NCBI GenBank assembly: GCA_020832495.1
Contig: JAFIEP010000052.1
Span: 1-64,000 of the forward strand
From: Acidimicrobiia bacterium
GTDB taxonomy: Bacteria; Actinomycetota; Acidimicrobiia; Acidimicrobiales; Acidimicrobilacustridaceae
Direction of reading: 5' to 3'
DNA: 64,000 nucleotides
The notes below the pieces were generated by a model that had not been told where the DNA came from, did not search any database, and saw only the letters and a list, made by a program, of their open reading frames with translations. The translations under genes and the position numbers were made by a program. Within the stretch, counting starts at the first letter, position 1. Each line of letters starts with the position of its first letter. Positions 1 to 9,172 of this stretch are shown piece after piece.

Positions 1-132
1 ATGCCGGGTGACAACACGGCGATGACGGTGACGTTGATCGCGCCGATTGCCATGGATGAGGGGTTGCGGTTCGCGATCCGTGAGGGTGGCCGCACGGTGG
101 GTGCGGGCCGGGTCACCAAGATCCTCAAGTAA
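1..132 (+). CDS. tuf: Elongation factor Tu, C-terminal fragment
   Basis: The window opens inside this gene. The 43 codons before TAA at 130-132 read [20 protein letters not shown], then [19 protein letters not shown] and ILK. This is the typical end of EF-Tu domain 3, including the RFAIREGG and VGAGxV signatures. EF-Tu is the GTPase that delivers aminoacyl-tRNA to the ribosome. The ATG at position 1 is an internal Met, not the start. rpsJ follows after 105 bp, which matches the usual str-operon to S10-operon junction. Identity is secure; everything upstream is outside the window. Confidence 0.93.
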   Translation: MPGDNTAMTVTLIAPIAMDEGLRFAIREGGRTVGAGRVTKILK

Positions 133-175
133 CCACACCACACTCGAGCGCATCGAGTCCCGAAGCACCTGAACG

Positions 176-181
176 TTGACA
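176..181 (+). promoter_or_regulatory. Possible -35 element upstream of rpsJ
   Basis: A perfect TTGACA lies in the tuf-rpsJ gap. Seventeen bases downstream is only TGATCG (199-204), a poor -10, so an independent rpsJ promoter is possible but weak. A small inverted repeat, ACTCGA-GCGCA-TCGAGT at 142-158, lies between tuf and this box and could be a weak hairpin. Confidence 0.25.
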
Positions 182-237
182 AGCGAGCGTCGCACCCCTG
201 ATCGATGACCGGCCGTGGCCGCGTCGAGGAGACCCAC

Positions 238-558
238 ATGGCAGACAACCAGAAGATTCGTATTCGCCTCAAGGCCTACGACCACGAACTGATCGACCAG
301 TCCACGAAGAAGATCGTCGAGACGGTGTTGCGTACCAACGCAACCATCCGTGGGCCGGTGCCCCTTCCCACCGAGAAGCACCGGTACACTGTCGTTCGTT
401 CGCCGCACAAGGACAAGGACTCGCGAGAGCACTTCGAGATGCGCATCCACAAGCGTCTGATCGACATCCTCGAGCCGTCGAACAAGACGGTCGACTCACT
501 GCAACGGCTGGACCTGCCCGCCGGCGTCGACGTCGAGATCAAGATCCAGCAGGCCTGA
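238..558 (+). CDS. rpsJ: 30S ribosomal protein S10
   Basis: S10 is a small-subunit head protein that also serves as NusE in antitermination. The 106-residue product begins [20 protein letters not shown] and has the S10 core with [21 protein letters not shown]. An in-frame ATG at 205 exists, but ATG 238 is preferred because GAGGAGA at 226-232 is a good ribosome-binding site and the product then matches the usual length of about 102 residues. rpsJ normally opens the S10 operon directly before rplC. Here it is followed 4 nt later by a lipoprotein gene, and rplC lies 2.3 kb away. Confidence 0.96.
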   Translation: MADNQKIRIRLKAYDHELIDQSTKKIVETVLRTNATIRGPVPLPTEKHRYTVVRSPHKDKDSREHFEMRIHKRLIDILEPSNKTVDSLQRLDLPAGVDVEIKIQQA

Positions 559-562
559 GCCC

Positions 563-1807
563 ATGAGGCGGTCGGCGGCGTGGTCGGCTGAACGGAGCCG
601 GGGGGCCGTGGTGCTCCTGGTGTGTGTGGCACTCCTGCTCGCTGCCTGCGCTACGTCGACCTCGTCGTCCCCACTCGGCACGGCTGCCGGTGGGTCGACG
701 GCCGAGGTACAGGTCCCCGGGACGATCGAGGACACGTCCTGGCGGGCCGGTCTGGACCCCCAACGGGCGGTGTCGCTCACTTTGGCGGCGCGCGTCACGA
801 CCGAACGAGCCGGACTGCTGCCCATCGGTGGCGAGGGCGCAGTCGAGCCCTATCGCACTGGGCCGGGTGCCAACTCGCCCGAGGTCATCCCGCCACCCCC
901 ATTGGCCACGGGTTCGGGTGCCCTTTACGCGGTGGGTGACTCGGTACTGCTCGGTGCGGAGCCCTACCTGCGCACGACGCTGGCCGGGTGGGACGCTCGC
1001 ATCGACGCCCGCGTCAGTCGCGGTGTGCCGGAAGGTTTCGGGTTGGTCCGCACCAACCGTGACCGGATCGGTGACGTCCTGGTGGTGGTGCTCGGCCACA
1101 ACTATGGCGGCGGTGGCTTCCCCGGGTGGCTCGACAGTCTGCTGGCAGAGCACAGCCACCTCCAGCGCATCGTGTTGGTCACCGTGGCCGAGTGGAGCAG
1201 CGCACAGCCCGAGGTGAACGCTGCCATTCGGCGCGCCCCCGCCCGGTACCCGAACGTCGTGGTGGCCGACTGGGAAGCCGTGTTGGCGGCCAACCCCGGC
1301 TTCCTGTGGGATCATGTGCATCCCAACCGGTCCGGCGCCATCGCCCTGGCCAACCTCATCGCCGTCATGGTCGGTCCGGCACCGAGCCCTGACGGATCTG
1401 TGGTGGCCCGACCGCATCTCCTGGCCATTCCGCCGGTCGGCTCGAGTGCGTCCGGCGGGAGCTCGTCGGGCAGCGGCTCATCTGGTTCGGGTGGGTCGTC
1501 GTCGGGGTCGACCGGTGCCGGGTCGGGCACCACCTCCACCACCGGGTCGAGCAGTGGCTCCGGCAGTGGTTCAGGTGGTGGGTCGGGCAGTGGCTCCGGC
1601 AGCGGCTCGACCACCACCGTCACCTCGGTGCCGTCCTCCTCCACGTCGTCGGTGGCGCCGAGTTCCTCCTCGACGACCGCTCCTGCCACGACGGCTGCGC
1701 CCACCACCTCGCTCCCCGCCGCCACCGCGCCGCCGACCACGGCATCACCCACCACCACGGCTGCTCCGCCTCCGCCCTCGACGACCGCACCGCCCGCCGA
1801 ACCCTGA
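563..1807 (+). CDS. SGNH-hydrolase-like secreted lipoprotein with low-complexity tail
   Basis: This 414-residue protein has an N-terminal export signal with a lipobox (L26-A-A-C29), so it is probably anchored outside the membrane. Residues about 118-272 resemble an SGNH/GDSL hydrolase: G125-D126-S127 as block I, G178-H179-N180 as block III, and D250-H-V-H253-P-N as block V. The predicted catalytic residues are Ser127, Asp250 and His253. From about residue 285 the protein is a Gly/Ser-rich then Thr/Pro/Ala-rich tail that ends EP, like a wall-spanning linker. Similar domains act as acetylesterases on glycans or as O-acyl-transfer partners; the substrate is not evident. It starts 4 nt after rpsJ with no promoter of its own, so it probably shares the ribosomal transcript. 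Confidence 0.72.
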   Translation: MRRSAAWSAERSRGAVVLLVCVALLLAACATSTSSSPLGTAAGGSTAEVQVPGTIEDTSWRAGLDPQRAVSLTLAARVTTERAGLLPIGGEGAVEPYRTGPGANSPEVIPPPPLATGSGALYAVGDSVLLGAEPYLRTTLAGWDARIDARVSRGVPEGFGLVRTNRDRIGDVLVVVLGHNYGGGGFPGWLDSLLAEHSHLQRIVLVTVAEWSSAQPEVNAAIRRAPARYPNVVVADWEAVLAANPGFLWDHVHPNRSGAIALANLIAVMVGPAPSPDGSVVARPHLLAIPPVGSSASGGSSSGSGSSGSGGSSSGSTGAGSGTTSTTGSSSGSGSGSGGGSGSGSGSGSTTTVTSVPSSSTSSVAPSSSSTTAPATTAAPTTSLPAATAPPTTASPTTTAAPPPPSTTAPPAEP

Positions 1808-1866
1808 CAGCACCAGGGTGGGTGACCCGCCCAGGTCGCCTCGATCCTCGCTGCAGCCGGAACCCG

Positions 1867-2535
1867 TCAGTGGTTGCGGCTGCGCCGCAGCACCCAACTC
1901 ACCGCTGCGGTGATCGGACGGTCCCAGGCCGAGGCGGCCCACGTGAACATGGCCACCGTCGGGTTCACCGTCGCCACACCGATCGAGACGGAAAAGATCA
2001 CCGGAGTGCCGCACAGGCCGGCCAGACGGTCGACCATCATGTCGCGGTCGAGACCATCCACCGTGAGGTGACGCGTGCAGGCCACCGCCCACAAGATGGC
2101 GGCGGTCAGTCCGGTGACGGTCAACGTGGCGGCGTACAGCGTCACAGCGGTGAAGGTGTCCCCGTACTCGGCCAGCACGAGGGTGGGGAACGGCAGGAAC
2201 ACAATGGTGGCCAGATGGGCCAGGTTGACCACCATGAGCGGGCCGTCCACCCGCTCCACATAGCGGAAGGTGTGGTGGTGGCTCCCCCAGTAGAGGCCGA
2301 TGACCGCGAAGCTGATCCCTGCCGACAGGAACTTGGGGCCCTGCTCGCGGATGGCGGGCCACACCTCGCCGTCGGACAGCCCGGACGGGATGGTGAGCCC
2401 CAGTACCAAGAGCGTGATGGCGATGGCGAACACCCCGTCGCTGAACGCCTCGACACGACCGGATCCCTCGGAACGGCCGCCGAAGATGGTCAAGTGGTCC
2501 CGCCGTTCAGGGGTCGGCGCCGACTCGGTGGTCAC
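1867..2535 (-). CDS. TMEM175 / DUF1211 family membrane protein
   Basis: The 222-residue protein contains RVEAFSDGVFAIAITLLVL at residues 27-45. The Phe-Ser-Asp motif (F31-S32-D33) in the first helix is the hallmark of the TMEM175 family. About six hydrophobic segments can be seen. Family members form potassium-permeable channels in which the first-helix Ile/Leu residues line the pore; whether this one conducts K+ is inferred. It is transcribed against the ribosomal genes and sits between rpsJ and rplC, where most bacteria have no gene. Its 3' end faces the end of the SGNH gene across 59 bp, so those two genes are convergent. Confidence 0.82.
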   Translation of the reverse strand: MTTESAPTPERRDHLTIFGGRSEGSGRVEAFSDGVFAIAITLLVLGLTIPSGLSDGEVWPAIREQGPKFLSAGISFAVIGLYWGSHHHTFRYVERVDGPLMVVNLAHLATIVFLPFPTLVLAEYGDTFTAVTLYAATLTVTGLTAAILWAVACTRHLTVDGLDRDMMVDRLAGLCGTPVIFSVSIGVATVNPTVAMFTWAASAWDRPITAAVSWVLRRSRNH

Positions 2536-2635
2536 GGCTCGACGGTAGCGGACCGACGCCGCGCACAGGCCCGTGGGACGCTCGGTGCAGGTAGGATGAC
2601 GGCGGACCGCTGGCCGCAGCGGGGAACGAGTCGAG

Positions 2636-2663
2636 TTGGACTCCGATCCCGTGGCCCGATAAT
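2636..2663 (+). promoter_or_regulatory. Candidate promoter of the rplC-map operon
   Basis: TTGGAC (2636-2641) and GATAAT (2658-2663) are separated by 16 bp. The -10 element is close to consensus and is one of the few AT-rich hexamers in the gap. Transcription from about 2670 would give a leader of about 225 nt before rplC. Confidence 0.5.
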
Positions 2664-2800
2664 GTGCTCACTTCGTGCGCCGAGGCCTCCGTGCTGCGGC
2701 GACCAGCGTTCGAGCAATCGACGTTCGCCCAGGCCTTCCGGGGTGTGCCGCACAGGATGCGGTGCTCGCCGCCAGGAACCAGGTGACACAACCGAGACGT

Positions 2801-2830
2801 GCGCTCCGCCGGGTTTGCCCAGCGGAGCGC
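2801..2830 (+). promoter_or_regulatory. Leader hairpin upstream of rplC
   Basis: GCGCTCCGC (2801-2809) pairs perfectly with GCGGAGCGC (2822-2830). Inside, after a C-A mismatch, GGG pairs with CCC around a TTTG loop. No T-run follows, so it is not a classic intrinsic terminator. It lies 65 nt before rplC and could be an autoregulatory or attenuation element of the ribosomal operon. Confidence 0.5.
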
Positions 2831-2895
2831 TCTCGTGAGCGGCCCCGGCTGCTCGGTCCATCGTTCACCCCCGCGACCAAGGAAAACCTTCCGAG

Positions 2896-3543
2896 ATGGC
2901 GACCAAGGCACTTGTCGGCGAGAAGGTCGGCATGACCCAGGTGTGGCGCGACGATCGTGTCGTCCCGGTGACGGTCCTGCGCGTCGCGCCCCTTCGCGTC
3001 GTGCAGGTCAAGACCCCCGACAGCGACGGCTACAGCGCCCTGCAGGTGACCTACGGCCAGCGAAACCCCCGGCGGGTGAACCGACCCACGGCCGGGCACT
3101 ACGCCCGCGCCGGGGTGGCACCCGGGACCCGCCTCGTGGAGCTGCGCCTCGACGACACCGGCGATTTCGAAGTTGGCCAGGAAATCACCGCCGACCTGCT
3201 CGCCGAGGGCGAGCTGGTGGATGTCACGGCCGTCAGCCGTGGCAAGGGGTTCGCCGGCGTCATGAAGCGGCACAACTTCTCCGGCCAGAAGGCCTCCCAC
3301 GGTGCCCACCGCGTCCACCGCATGCCCGGGGCCATCGGCGCCTGCGCCACCCCGTCCAGGGTGTTCAAGGGCCAGCGCATGGCCGGCCGCATGGGTGGCG
3401 AGAAGGTGACCACGCTGAACCTCCAGGTGGTCGACGTCGACCCCGAGGCCGGACTGGTGCTCATCAAGGGCGCGGTGCCCGGGCCCAAGGGCGGCCGGGT
3501 CATCATCCGTGACGCCGTCAAGAGCCCGAAGGGTGATTCGTGA
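2896..3543 (+). CDS. rplC: 50S ribosomal protein L3
   Basis: L3 nucleates large-subunit assembly next to the peptidyl-transferase centre. The 215-residue product starts [17 protein letters not shown] and has the L3 signature around [20 protein letters not shown], followed by [19 protein letters not shown]. Length is normal. The ribosome-binding site is weak (AAGG at 2879-2882, about 13 nt upstream) and could be hidden in a small stem. The stop codon overlaps the rplD start (TGATG), so translation of L4 is probably coupled. This is the first gene of the contiguous ribosomal block. Confidence 0.97.
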   Translation: MATKALVGEKVGMTQVWRDDRVVPVTVLRVAPLRVVQVKTPDSDGYSALQVTYGQRNPRRVNRPTAGHYARAGVAPGTRLVELRLDDTGDFEVGQEITADLLAEGELVDVTAVSRGKGFAGVMKRHNFSGQKASHGAHRVHRMPGAIGACATPSRVFKGQRMAGRMGGEKVTTLNLQVVDVDPEAGLVLIKGAVPGPKGGRVIIRDAVKSPKGDS

Positions 3544-4544
3544 TGTCAGCCGTCAACGTGCACACCATGTCCGGCTCGACCGACGGTTCGGTCGACCTCG
3601 ACCCGCAGTGGTTCGGCGTGGAGCCGAACACTGCCGTCGTCCACCAGGTGGTCACGGCCCAGCTCGCCGCCCGACGGGCCGGCACCCAGTCCACCAAGAC
3701 CCGGGCCGAGGTTGCCGGCGGCGGGGCGAAGCCCTGGAAGCAGAAGGGCACCGGCCGTGCCCGCCAGGGTTCGATCCGGGCCCCTCACTGGCGCGGCGGT
3801 GGCGTGGCCCTCGGGCCCAAGCCCCGTTCCTATGCCCAGCGCACCCCCAAGAAGATGATCCGCCTGGCCCTCCGCTCGGCTCTGTCGGACCGGGCCGACG
3901 AAGGTCGGATCGTGGTCCTCGACCAGTGGGATCTGCCCGAACCGAGCACCAAGGCGGCACGGCAGGCGCTTGCTGCGCTCGGCGTGGACGGTCGGGTCCT
4001 CGTCGTGCTCGAGGGTGATGACCGAAACGCGTGGCTCAGCATGCGCAACCTCCCGAAGGTGCACCTGCTCGAGGCGTCCCAGCTGAATGCACACGACGTT
4101 GTGGCCAGCGACTGGGTGGTCTTCACCCGGGCCACCCTGCCGAGCGGCGCCACCCAGCCCACACCCTCGCCGCAACCCCAGGCGCATGCTGCGCTCCTCG
4201 AACGTCCCCACAGCGAAGCTGTTCTCTCGGCCGGTGTTGCCGTGCCAGGAGTCGAGCGGAGGGAGACCGCCATGGATGATGCCGACCTGCCACAACGGGA
4301 GAAGCCGGCACCCGGCCAGAAGCGGAAGGCGGTCCGGCCGGAGGACCGCGTCAAGTCGGTGAGCGACAAGGACGACCCGAAGTTCGCCGCCGCACGCCGC
4401 CGCGCGGCGCGTGAGGATGCCTTGCGTGCCCAGTTGGCCGCCAAGCGCACCGATCGTGTCGCCGACGAGGAGGCCGAGACCGACGACGGATCCACCGGCG
4501 GTGGCTTCTCGTTCAACGACACCTCGAAGGGAGATCCGCGATGA
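3543..4544 (+). CDS. rplD: 50S ribosomal protein L4 with long C-terminal extension
   Basis: L4 lines the exit tunnel and in E. coli represses its own operon. Residues 1 to about 205 form a normal L4 core, with [20 protein letters not shown] and [15 protein letters not shown] as the tunnel loop. The protein then continues for about 128 residues that are not part of the family: a Pro/Gln-rich stretch followed by a Lys/Arg- and Asp/Glu-rich region ending [14 protein letters not shown] 3543 overlaps the rplC stop; a GTG at 3540 is an alternative. Inside the extension an in-frame ATG at 4272 has a good ribosome-binding site (see separate entry). The stop overlaps the rplW ATG. Confidence 0.93.
   Translation: MSAVNVHTMSGSTDGSVDLDPQWFGVEPNTAVVHQVVTAQLAARRAGTQSTKTRAEVAGGGAKPWKQKGTGRARQGSIRAPHWRGGGVALGPKPRSYAQRTPKKMIRLALRSALSDRADEGRIVVLDQWDLPEPSTKAARQALAALGVDGRVLVVLEGDDRNAWLSMRNLPKVHLLEASQLNAHDVVASDWVVFTRATLPSGATQPTPSPQPQAHAALLERPHSEAVLSAGVAVPGVERRETAMDDADLPQREKPAPGQKRKAVRPEDRVKSVSDKDDPKFAAARRRAAREDALRAQLAAKRTDRVADEEAETDDGSTGGGFSFNDTSKGDPR
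4272..4544 (+). other. Possible internal translation start within rplD
   Basis: ATG 4272 is in frame with rplD and is preceded by GGAGGGA (4258-4264) at suitable spacing. Initiation here would make a separate 90-residue charged protein ([19 protein letters not shown]...) equal to the last part of the L4 extension. The sequence has no family I recognise. It may be an independent product, or the Shine-Dalgarno resemblance may be chance in a GC-rich gene. Confidence 0.35.
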
Positions 4545-4831
4545 AGGATCCACACGACGTCGTCCTGGCGCCCGAGGTGAGCGAGAAGACGTACGCCCTG
4601 CTCGACGAAGGCGTCTACACCTTCCGGGTGCACCCTGACGCCAGCAAGCCCGAGATCCGCGACGCCGTCGAACGCATCTTCGGCGTGCGGGTACTCAAGG
4701 TCAACACGCTCAACCGTGACGGCAAGCGCACTCGCAACCGTCGCACCTTCACCTATGGCAAGCGGCCCGACGTCAAGCGGGCCTACGTCACTCTCGCTCC
4801 GGGCGAGAGCATCGAACTCTTCGAGGCCTGA
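4541..4831 (+). CDS. rplW: 50S ribosomal protein L23
   Basis: L23 sits at the tunnel exit and is a docking point for trigger factor and SRP. The 96-residue product begins [20 protein letters not shown] and has the [20 protein letters not shown] region typical of L23. Length is normal. The start ATG overlaps the rplD stop (ATGA), so translation is probably coupled. Confidence 0.96.
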   Translation: MKDPHDVVLAPEVSEKTYALLDEGVYTFRVHPDASKPEIRDAVERIFGVRVLKVNTLNRDGKRTRNRRTFTYGKRPDVKRAYVTLAPGESIELFEA

Positions 4832-4835
4832 TCCC

Positions 4836-5672
4836 ATGGCACTCCGCAAGCGCAAGCCAACCAGTCCGGGTCGCCGGTTCCAGACCAGCTCCGACTTCTC
4901 CGATGTCACCACCGACACCCCCGAGAAGTCGCTCCTGGCGCCCCGTCCGCGCACGGGTGGCCGCAACAACGTGGGCCGCAAGACCTCGCGTCACCGCGGT
5001 GGAGGCCACAAGCGTCGCTACCGGGTGATCGACTTCCGCCGGACCAAGGACGGCGTGCCCGCCAAGGTGGTGTCGATCGAGTACGACCCCAACCGCAGCT
5101 GCCGCATCGCCCTGCTCCACTACACCGACGGCGACAAGGCCTACATCGTGGCTCCCAACGGCCTCGAGGTGGGCGCTCACGTGGTCAGCGGCCAGGGCTC
5201 GGACATCAAGCCGGGCAACGCCCTGCCACTGCGTTACATCCCCGTCGGCACCACCGTGCACAACGTGGAACTGCGCCCTGGTGGCGGCGCCAAGCTTGGC
5301 CGCTCCGCCGGCACCTCGGTGCAGCTGGTGGCCAAGGAGGGCGACTACGCCACCCTGCGGCTCCCCAGCACCGAAATGCGTCGGGTCCCCATCGACTGCC
5401 GGGCCACCGTCGGCGCCGTGGGCAACGCCGAGCACGAACTGATCAAGATCGGTAAGGCCGGTCGCAACCGCTGGAAGGGCGTGCGGCCCCAGACCCGTGG
5501 CGTCGCCATGAACCCCGTCGACCATCCTCACGGCGGCGGTGAGGGCAAGACGTCCGGTGGTCGCCACCCGGTGTCGCCGTGGGGCAAGGTCGAGAGCCGC
5601 ACCCGCAACAAGAAGAAGCCGTCGCAGAAGCTCATCGTCCGTCGCCGCCGTGGACGCGGCGCACGGCGATAG
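4836..5672 (+). CDS. rplB: 50S ribosomal protein L2
   Basis: L2 binds 23S rRNA near the peptidyl-transferase centre. The product (278 residues, usual length about 277) starts [20 protein letters not shown] at ATG 4836, 4 nt after rplW. The frame is open further upstream, but only this start gives the family N-terminus. The conserved [18 protein letters not shown] segment is present, including the His of the HPHGGGEG loop. The C-terminus is basic, ending RRRGRGARR. Confidence 0.97.
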   Translation: MALRKRKPTSPGRRFQTSSDFSDVTTDTPEKSLLAPRPRTGGRNNVGRKTSRHRGGGHKRRYRVIDFRRTKDGVPAKVVSIEYDPNRSCRIALLHYTDGDKAYIVAPNGLEVGAHVVSGQGSDIKPGNALPLRYIPVGTTVHNVELRPGGGAKLGRSAGTSVQLVAKEGDYATLRLPSTEMRRVPIDCRATVGAVGNAEHELIKIGKAGRNRWKGVRPQTRGVAMNPVDHPHGGGEGKTSGGRHPVSPWGKVESRTRNKKKPSQKLIVRRRRGRGARR

Positions 5673-5684
5673 GAGAGGCCGGAG

Positions 5685-5963
5685 ATGCCACGCAGTCTGA
5701 AGAAGGGCCCGTTCGTCGACGATCACCTGCTCCGCAAGGTGGACGTCCTGAACGAGAAGGGCGACAAGAAGGTCGTCAAGACCTGGTCGCGCCGTTCGAC
5801 CATCATCCCCGACATGGTGGGTCACACCATTGCGGTGCACGACGGGCGCAAGCACGTCCCCGTGTACATCACCGAGTCGATGGTGGGGCACAAGTTGGGT
5901 GAGTTCGCTCCCTCGCGGACCTTCCGCTTCCACGCCGGCCAGGAACGCAAGGGGCGTCGCTGA
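5685..5963 (+). CDS. rpsS: 30S ribosomal protein S19
   Basis: S19 is a small-subunit head protein that contacts S13 and tRNA. The 92-residue product [20 protein letters not shown]... has the S19 motifs [20 protein letters not shown] and [18 protein letters not shown] ribosome-binding site precedes the ATG. The last base of its stop is the first base of the rplV ATG. Confidence 0.97.
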   Translation: MPRSLKKGPFVDDHLLRKVDVLNEKGDKKVVKTWSRRSTIIPDMVGHTIAVHDGRKHVPVYITESMVGHKLGEFAPSRTFRFHAGQERKGRR

Positions 5964-6643
5964 TGGCCGGTACCAAGACCAACGAGCGGCCCGGTACCCG
6001 CGCCCAGGTGCGCTTCGTGCGCACCTCGGCCTACAAGGCCCGCGTCGTGCTGGATCTCATCCGTGGCGAGCCGGTGTCGCGGGCACTCGAGTTGCTCGAC
6101 TTCGTCGAGCGCGATGTCGCCGAGGTCATCCGCAAGTGCCTCGAGTCGGCCATTGCCAACGCCGAGCACAACGATGGCCAGACCGCCGACGAGCTCTTCG
6201 TGGCATCGTGTTACGCCGACGAGGGCCCGACGCTGAAGCGCTGGCGCCCGCGAGCGCGTGGCCGGGCCACCCGCATCCGCAAGCGCACCTGCCACATCAC
6301 CATCATCGTGGCCCGCATGTCGCCCGAACAGCTCGACCGGCTGCGTCAGCAGACGGTCGGTGGTGGCGGCGCCAACCGTGCCGCCGCCGAAGCCCGTCGC
6401 CGCCGAGTGGCCAAGAGCCGCCAGGAGAAGGCCGAAGCGGCTGCTGCAGCCATCGACGAGGCCGACGAGCACGACCACGACCACGCGGACGACGACGCCG
6501 AGACGGTTGCTTCCGAAGCCGTGCCCGACGCCGACCAGGACCAGGCCGACGACGAGGCCGCCGACGAGGCCGCCGACACTGCCACGAGCGAGACCGCGGC
6601 CGAGGCCAGCGACGACACTGACGACGAGAAGGGCGCGAGCTGA
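5963..6643 (+). CDS. rplV: 50S ribosomal protein L22 with acidic C-terminal tail
   Basis: L22 extends into the exit tunnel. Residues 1 to about 120 are a normal L22, with [16 protein letters not shown] and the tunnel hairpin [20 protein letters not shown]. The remaining 100 or so residues are a tail: an Arg/Ala helix followed by a very acidic Asp/Glu/Ala stretch with a His-Asp cluster ([13 protein letters not shown]). Standard L22 is 110-120 residues, so the protein is nearly doubled. The start overlaps the rpsS stop and the stop overlaps rpsC. No internal start with a good ribosome-binding site stands out in the tail. Confidence 0.94.
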   Translation: MAGTKTNERPGTRAQVRFVRTSAYKARVVLDLIRGEPVSRALELLDFVERDVAEVIRKCLESAIANAEHNDGQTADELFVASCYADEGPTLKRWRPRARGRATRIRKRTCHITIIVARMSPEQLDRLRQQTVGGGGANRAAAEARRRRVAKSRQEKAEAAAAAIDEADEHDHDHADDDAETVASEAVPDADQDQADDEAADEAADTATSETAAEASDDTDDEKGAS

Positions 6644-7560
6644 TGGGCCAGAAGGTCAACCCCTACGGCTTCCGCCTCGGCATCACCACCGACTGGAAGT
6701 CCCGCTGGTTCGCCGACCGCGAGGACTACGGCCGGTTCGTGATCGAGGACTGGAAGATCCGTGACCACATCATGACCCGCCTCCCGAACGCGGCCATCAG
6801 CCGCATCGAGGTGGAGCGGACCCGCGACCGTCTGCGGGTCGACGTGCACACGGCACGGCCGGGCATCGTCATCGGACGCCGGGGCTCCGAGGCCGACAAG
6901 CTGCGTGCCGGTCTGTCGGAGATCACCGGCAACAACAAGGTCCAGCTCAACATCCAAGAGATCAAGCAGCCCGAGCTCGACGCTGCGCTCATCGCCCAGG
7001 GTGTGGCCGACCAGTTGGCCAACCGGGTGGCCTTCCGCCGGGCCATGAAGCGTGCGGTGCAGAACGCCCAGAAGGCCGGCGCCCTCGGCATTCGGGTGCA
7101 GTGCTCGGGTCGCCTCGGCGGCTCCGAGATGGCCCGCACCGAGTGGTACCGAGAAGGTCGGGTGCCGCTGCACACACTGCGGGCCGACATCGATTACGGG
7201 TTCCGCGAGGCTCGCACCACCGCCGGGCGCATCGGCGTGAAGGTGTGGATCTACAAGGGTGAGATCCTGCCCTACAAGAGCGCCTTCGAGGACAAGATCA
7301 GCCGCGAGGCCGCCATGGCCGTGGGGGAGACCTCCGGGCAGGGCCGTCCCCGCCAGGTCGTGTCGTCCGCTGCGGCCCGCCGCAAGGCCACCCCGGAGCC
7401 GGAGGCCATCACCGAGGAGGAGATCGCCGCCGAGCAGTCGACTCCGCTGGTGAAGGAAGCCGATCCCGAGCTCGAGCGCCTTCTCGCCGAGGAAGAAGAG
7501 ATCGAGCGTTCCACACGCGAGCACACCGAGACGCCCCACTTCCGTCCGGGGGACGAGTGA
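6643..7560 (+). CDS. rpsC: 30S ribosomal protein S3 with C-terminal extension
   Basis: S3 forms part of the mRNA entry channel. The 305-residue protein begins [20 protein letters not shown], carries the KH-domain motif [17 protein letters not shown], and has the C-terminal domain ending [12 protein letters not shown] at about residue 215. About 90 residues follow, rich in Glu and Ala ([15 protein letters not shown], then [10 protein letters not shown]). Actinobacterial S3 often has some tail, but this one is long. The start is coupled to rplV (overlapping ATGA) and rplP follows 1 nt after the stop. Confidence 0.95.
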   Translation: MGQKVNPYGFRLGITTDWKSRWFADREDYGRFVIEDWKIRDHIMTRLPNAAISRIEVERTRDRLRVDVHTARPGIVIGRRGSEADKLRAGLSEITGNNKVQLNIQEIKQPELDAALIAQGVADQLANRVAFRRAMKRAVQNAQKAGALGIRVQCSGRLGGSEMARTEWYREGRVPLHTLRADIDYGFREARTTAGRIGVKVWIYKGEILPYKSAFEDKISREAAMAVGETSGQGRPRQVVSSAAARRKATPEPEAITEEEIAAEQSTPLVKEADPELERLLAEEEEIERSTREHTETPHFRPGDE

Positions 7561-7561
7561 C

Positions 7562-7978
7562 ATGTTGATGCCCCGCAAGGTCAAGCACCGCAAGCACCAC
7601 CGCGGCCGGATGAAGGGTCGGGCCAAGGGTGGCACCGAGGTCAGCTTCGGCGACTTCGGTATCCAGGCCCTCGAGCCCGGGTGGATCTCCGCCCGTCAGA
7701 TCGAGGCCGCTCGTGTGGCCATGACCCGTCACATCAAGCGTGGCGGCAAGGTCTGGATCAACGTGTTCCCCGACAAGCCCGTCACACAGAAGCCGGCCGA
7801 GACCCGCATGGGCTCGGGCAAGGGCAACCCCGAGCGGTGGGTGGCCGTGGTCAAGCCCGGTCGCATCATGTTCGAGCTCAGCTACCACGACGAGGCCACT
7901 GCCCGCGCCGCGCTGGATCGTGCCATCCAGAAGCTGCCCATCAAGGCTCGCATCATCACTCGCGAGGAGGCGTTCTGA
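7562..7978 (+). CDS. rplP: 50S ribosomal protein L16
   Basis: L16 helps position A-site tRNA. The 138-residue product reads [20 protein letters not shown], the classic L16 N-terminus, with [22 protein letters not shown] in the middle. ATG 7562 is chosen over ATG 7568 because most homologues start ML(M/I)PR. The stop overlaps the rpmC ATG. Confidence 0.97.
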   Translation: MLMPRKVKHRKHHRGRMKGRAKGGTEVSFGDFGIQALEPGWISARQIEAARVAMTRHIKRGGKVWINVFPDKPVTQKPAETRMGSGKGNPERWVAVVKPGRIMFELSYHDEATARAALDRAIQKLPIKARIITREEAF

Positions 7979-8208
7979 TGGCACGCACCAGTCCACTCAG
8001 CGACCTCGGCGACGCCGAACTCTTCGAGAAGCTGGCCGAGGCCAAGCAGGAGATCTTCAACCTCCGCTTCCAGCACGTCACCGGTCAGCTCGACAACCAT
8101 GCCGCCCTCTCGGCGGCCCGCAAGCACGTCGCTCGGGTACTGACCGAGATCCGCATGCGCGAGATCACCGCCGCCGAGGCGCTCGCCGCCAGCGAGGAGA
8201 GCAACTGA
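7978..8208 (+). CDS. rpmC: 50S ribosomal protein L29
   Basis: L29 is a small helical protein near the tunnel exit. The 76-residue product ([20 protein letters not shown]...) has the L29 core [18 protein letters not shown] and [12 protein letters not shown]. Both ends overlap neighbouring genes by one base or more, so it is probably translated with rplP and rpsQ. Confidence 0.95.
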   Translation: MARTSPLSDLGDAELFEKLAEAKQEIFNLRFQHVTGQLDNHAALSAARKHVARVLTEIRMREITAAEALAASEESN

Positions 8209-8486
8209 TGGCTGAGCAGGTAGCTGCCGAGGAGCGGGAGAACTCCCGCAAGGTCCGTGAAGGCCTCGTGGTGTCGGTGGCCATGGACAAGACCGCCGTG
8301 GTGGAGATCACCGACCGCAAGCGTCACCCCCGCTACGACAAGACCGTGCGCCGTTCCAAGCGGCTCTACGTCCACGACGAGACCAACGACCTCAACGTGG
8401 GCGACCGGGTCCGGGTCGCCGAGACCCGCCCGTTGTCGAAGCTGAAGCGCTGGCGTCTGGTGGAAGTTCTGGAGCGTGCACGATGA
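8208..8486 (+). CDS. rpsQ: 30S ribosomal protein S17
   Basis: S17 is a primary 16S-binding OB-fold protein. The 92-residue product carries [40 protein letters not shown] and [19 protein letters not shown], all S17 signatures. The ATG overlaps the rpmC stop and the stop overlaps the rplN start. Confidence 0.97.
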   Translation: MAEQVAAEERENSRKVREGLVVSVAMDKTAVVEITDRKRHPRYDKTVRRSKRLYVHDETNDLNVGDRVRVAETRPLSKLKRWRLVEVLERAR

Positions 8487-8851
8487 TCCAACAGGAGAGC
8501 CGCCTTCGGGTGGCCGACAACTCCGGCGCCAAGGAGGTGCTGTGCATCCGGGTCCTCGGAGGCACCAAGCGCCGCTACGCCAGCATCGGTGACGTGTTCG
8601 TCGCCACCGTCAAGGACGCCATCCCGGGCGCAGCGGTCAAGAAGGGCGACGTGGTCAAGTGCGTCGTCGTGCGCACCAAGAAGGAGCGGCGTCGACCCGA
8701 CGGCTCCTACATCCGTTTCGACGAGAACGCCGCCGTGCTCATCAAGGACGACAACTCGCCCCGCGGAACCCGCATCTTCGGTCCCGTGGGTCGCGAACTG
8801 CGCGACCACAAGTTCATGCGCATCGTCTCGCTCGCTCCGGAGGTGATCTGA
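8483..8851 (+). CDS. rplN: 50S ribosomal protein L14
   Basis: L14 lies at the subunit interface. The 122-residue product, [20 protein letters not shown]..., is full length with the [20 protein letters not shown] and [20 protein letters not shown] motifs. It overlaps rpsQ by 4 nt (ATGA) and abuts rplX. Confidence 0.98.
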   Translation: MIQQESRLRVADNSGAKEVLCIRVLGGTKRRYASIGDVFVATVKDAIPGAAVKKGDVVKCVVVRTKKERRRPDGSYIRFDENAAVLIKDDNSPRGTRIFGPVGRELRDHKFMRIVSLAPEVI

Positions 8852-9172
8852 GTGGCCGGCATGAAGATCCGCAAGGGTGACCGGGTGCAGGTGCTCACCG
8901 GCAAGGACCGGGGCAAGGAGGGCGAGGTCGTCTTCGCCTTCCCCGCCGAGCGCAAGGTGATCGTCGACGGCGCCAACATCGCCAAGCGTCACCAGAAGCC
9001 GACCCGCACCACCCGTCAGGGCGGCATCATCGACAAGGAAATGCCGTTGCCGGTGGCCAACGTGGCCATCATCTGCCCGAGCTGCGGGAAGCCCACCCGG
9101 GTGGGCTACCGCATCGAGTCGAACGGCGACAAGGTGCGCATCTGTCGCAAGTGTGAAGGTGACATCGGATGA
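8852..9172 (+). CDS. rplX: 50S ribosomal protein L24
   Basis: L24 is an assembly-initiator protein. The 106-residue product starts with GTG immediately after the rplN stop and has the KOW motif [20 protein letters not shown]. The C-terminus has a four-cysteine zinc-ribbon pattern, [11 protein letters not shown] and ICRKCEGD, which many bacterial L24 proteins retain. The stop overlaps the rplE ATG. Confidence 0.97.
   Translation: MAGMKIRKGDRVQVLTGKDRGKEGEVVFAFPAERKVIVDGANIAKRHQKPTRTTRQGGIIDKEMPLPVANVAIICPSCGKPTRVGYRIESNGDKVRICRKCEGDIG

Larger units (their letters stand above)
2536..2895 (+). promoter_or_regulatory. Intergenic leader upstream of rplC
   Basis: This 360-bp gap separates the start of the minus-strand channel gene from rplC. 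It holds a candidate promoter (2636-2663), a strong hairpin (2801-2830), and a tiny AAGG-AAAA-CCTT stem at 2879-2890 whose first arm overlaps the only Shine-Dalgarno-like bases before rplC. I see no convincing coding region. It is most likely the promoter and untranslated leader of the long ribosomal operon. Confidence 0.6.
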
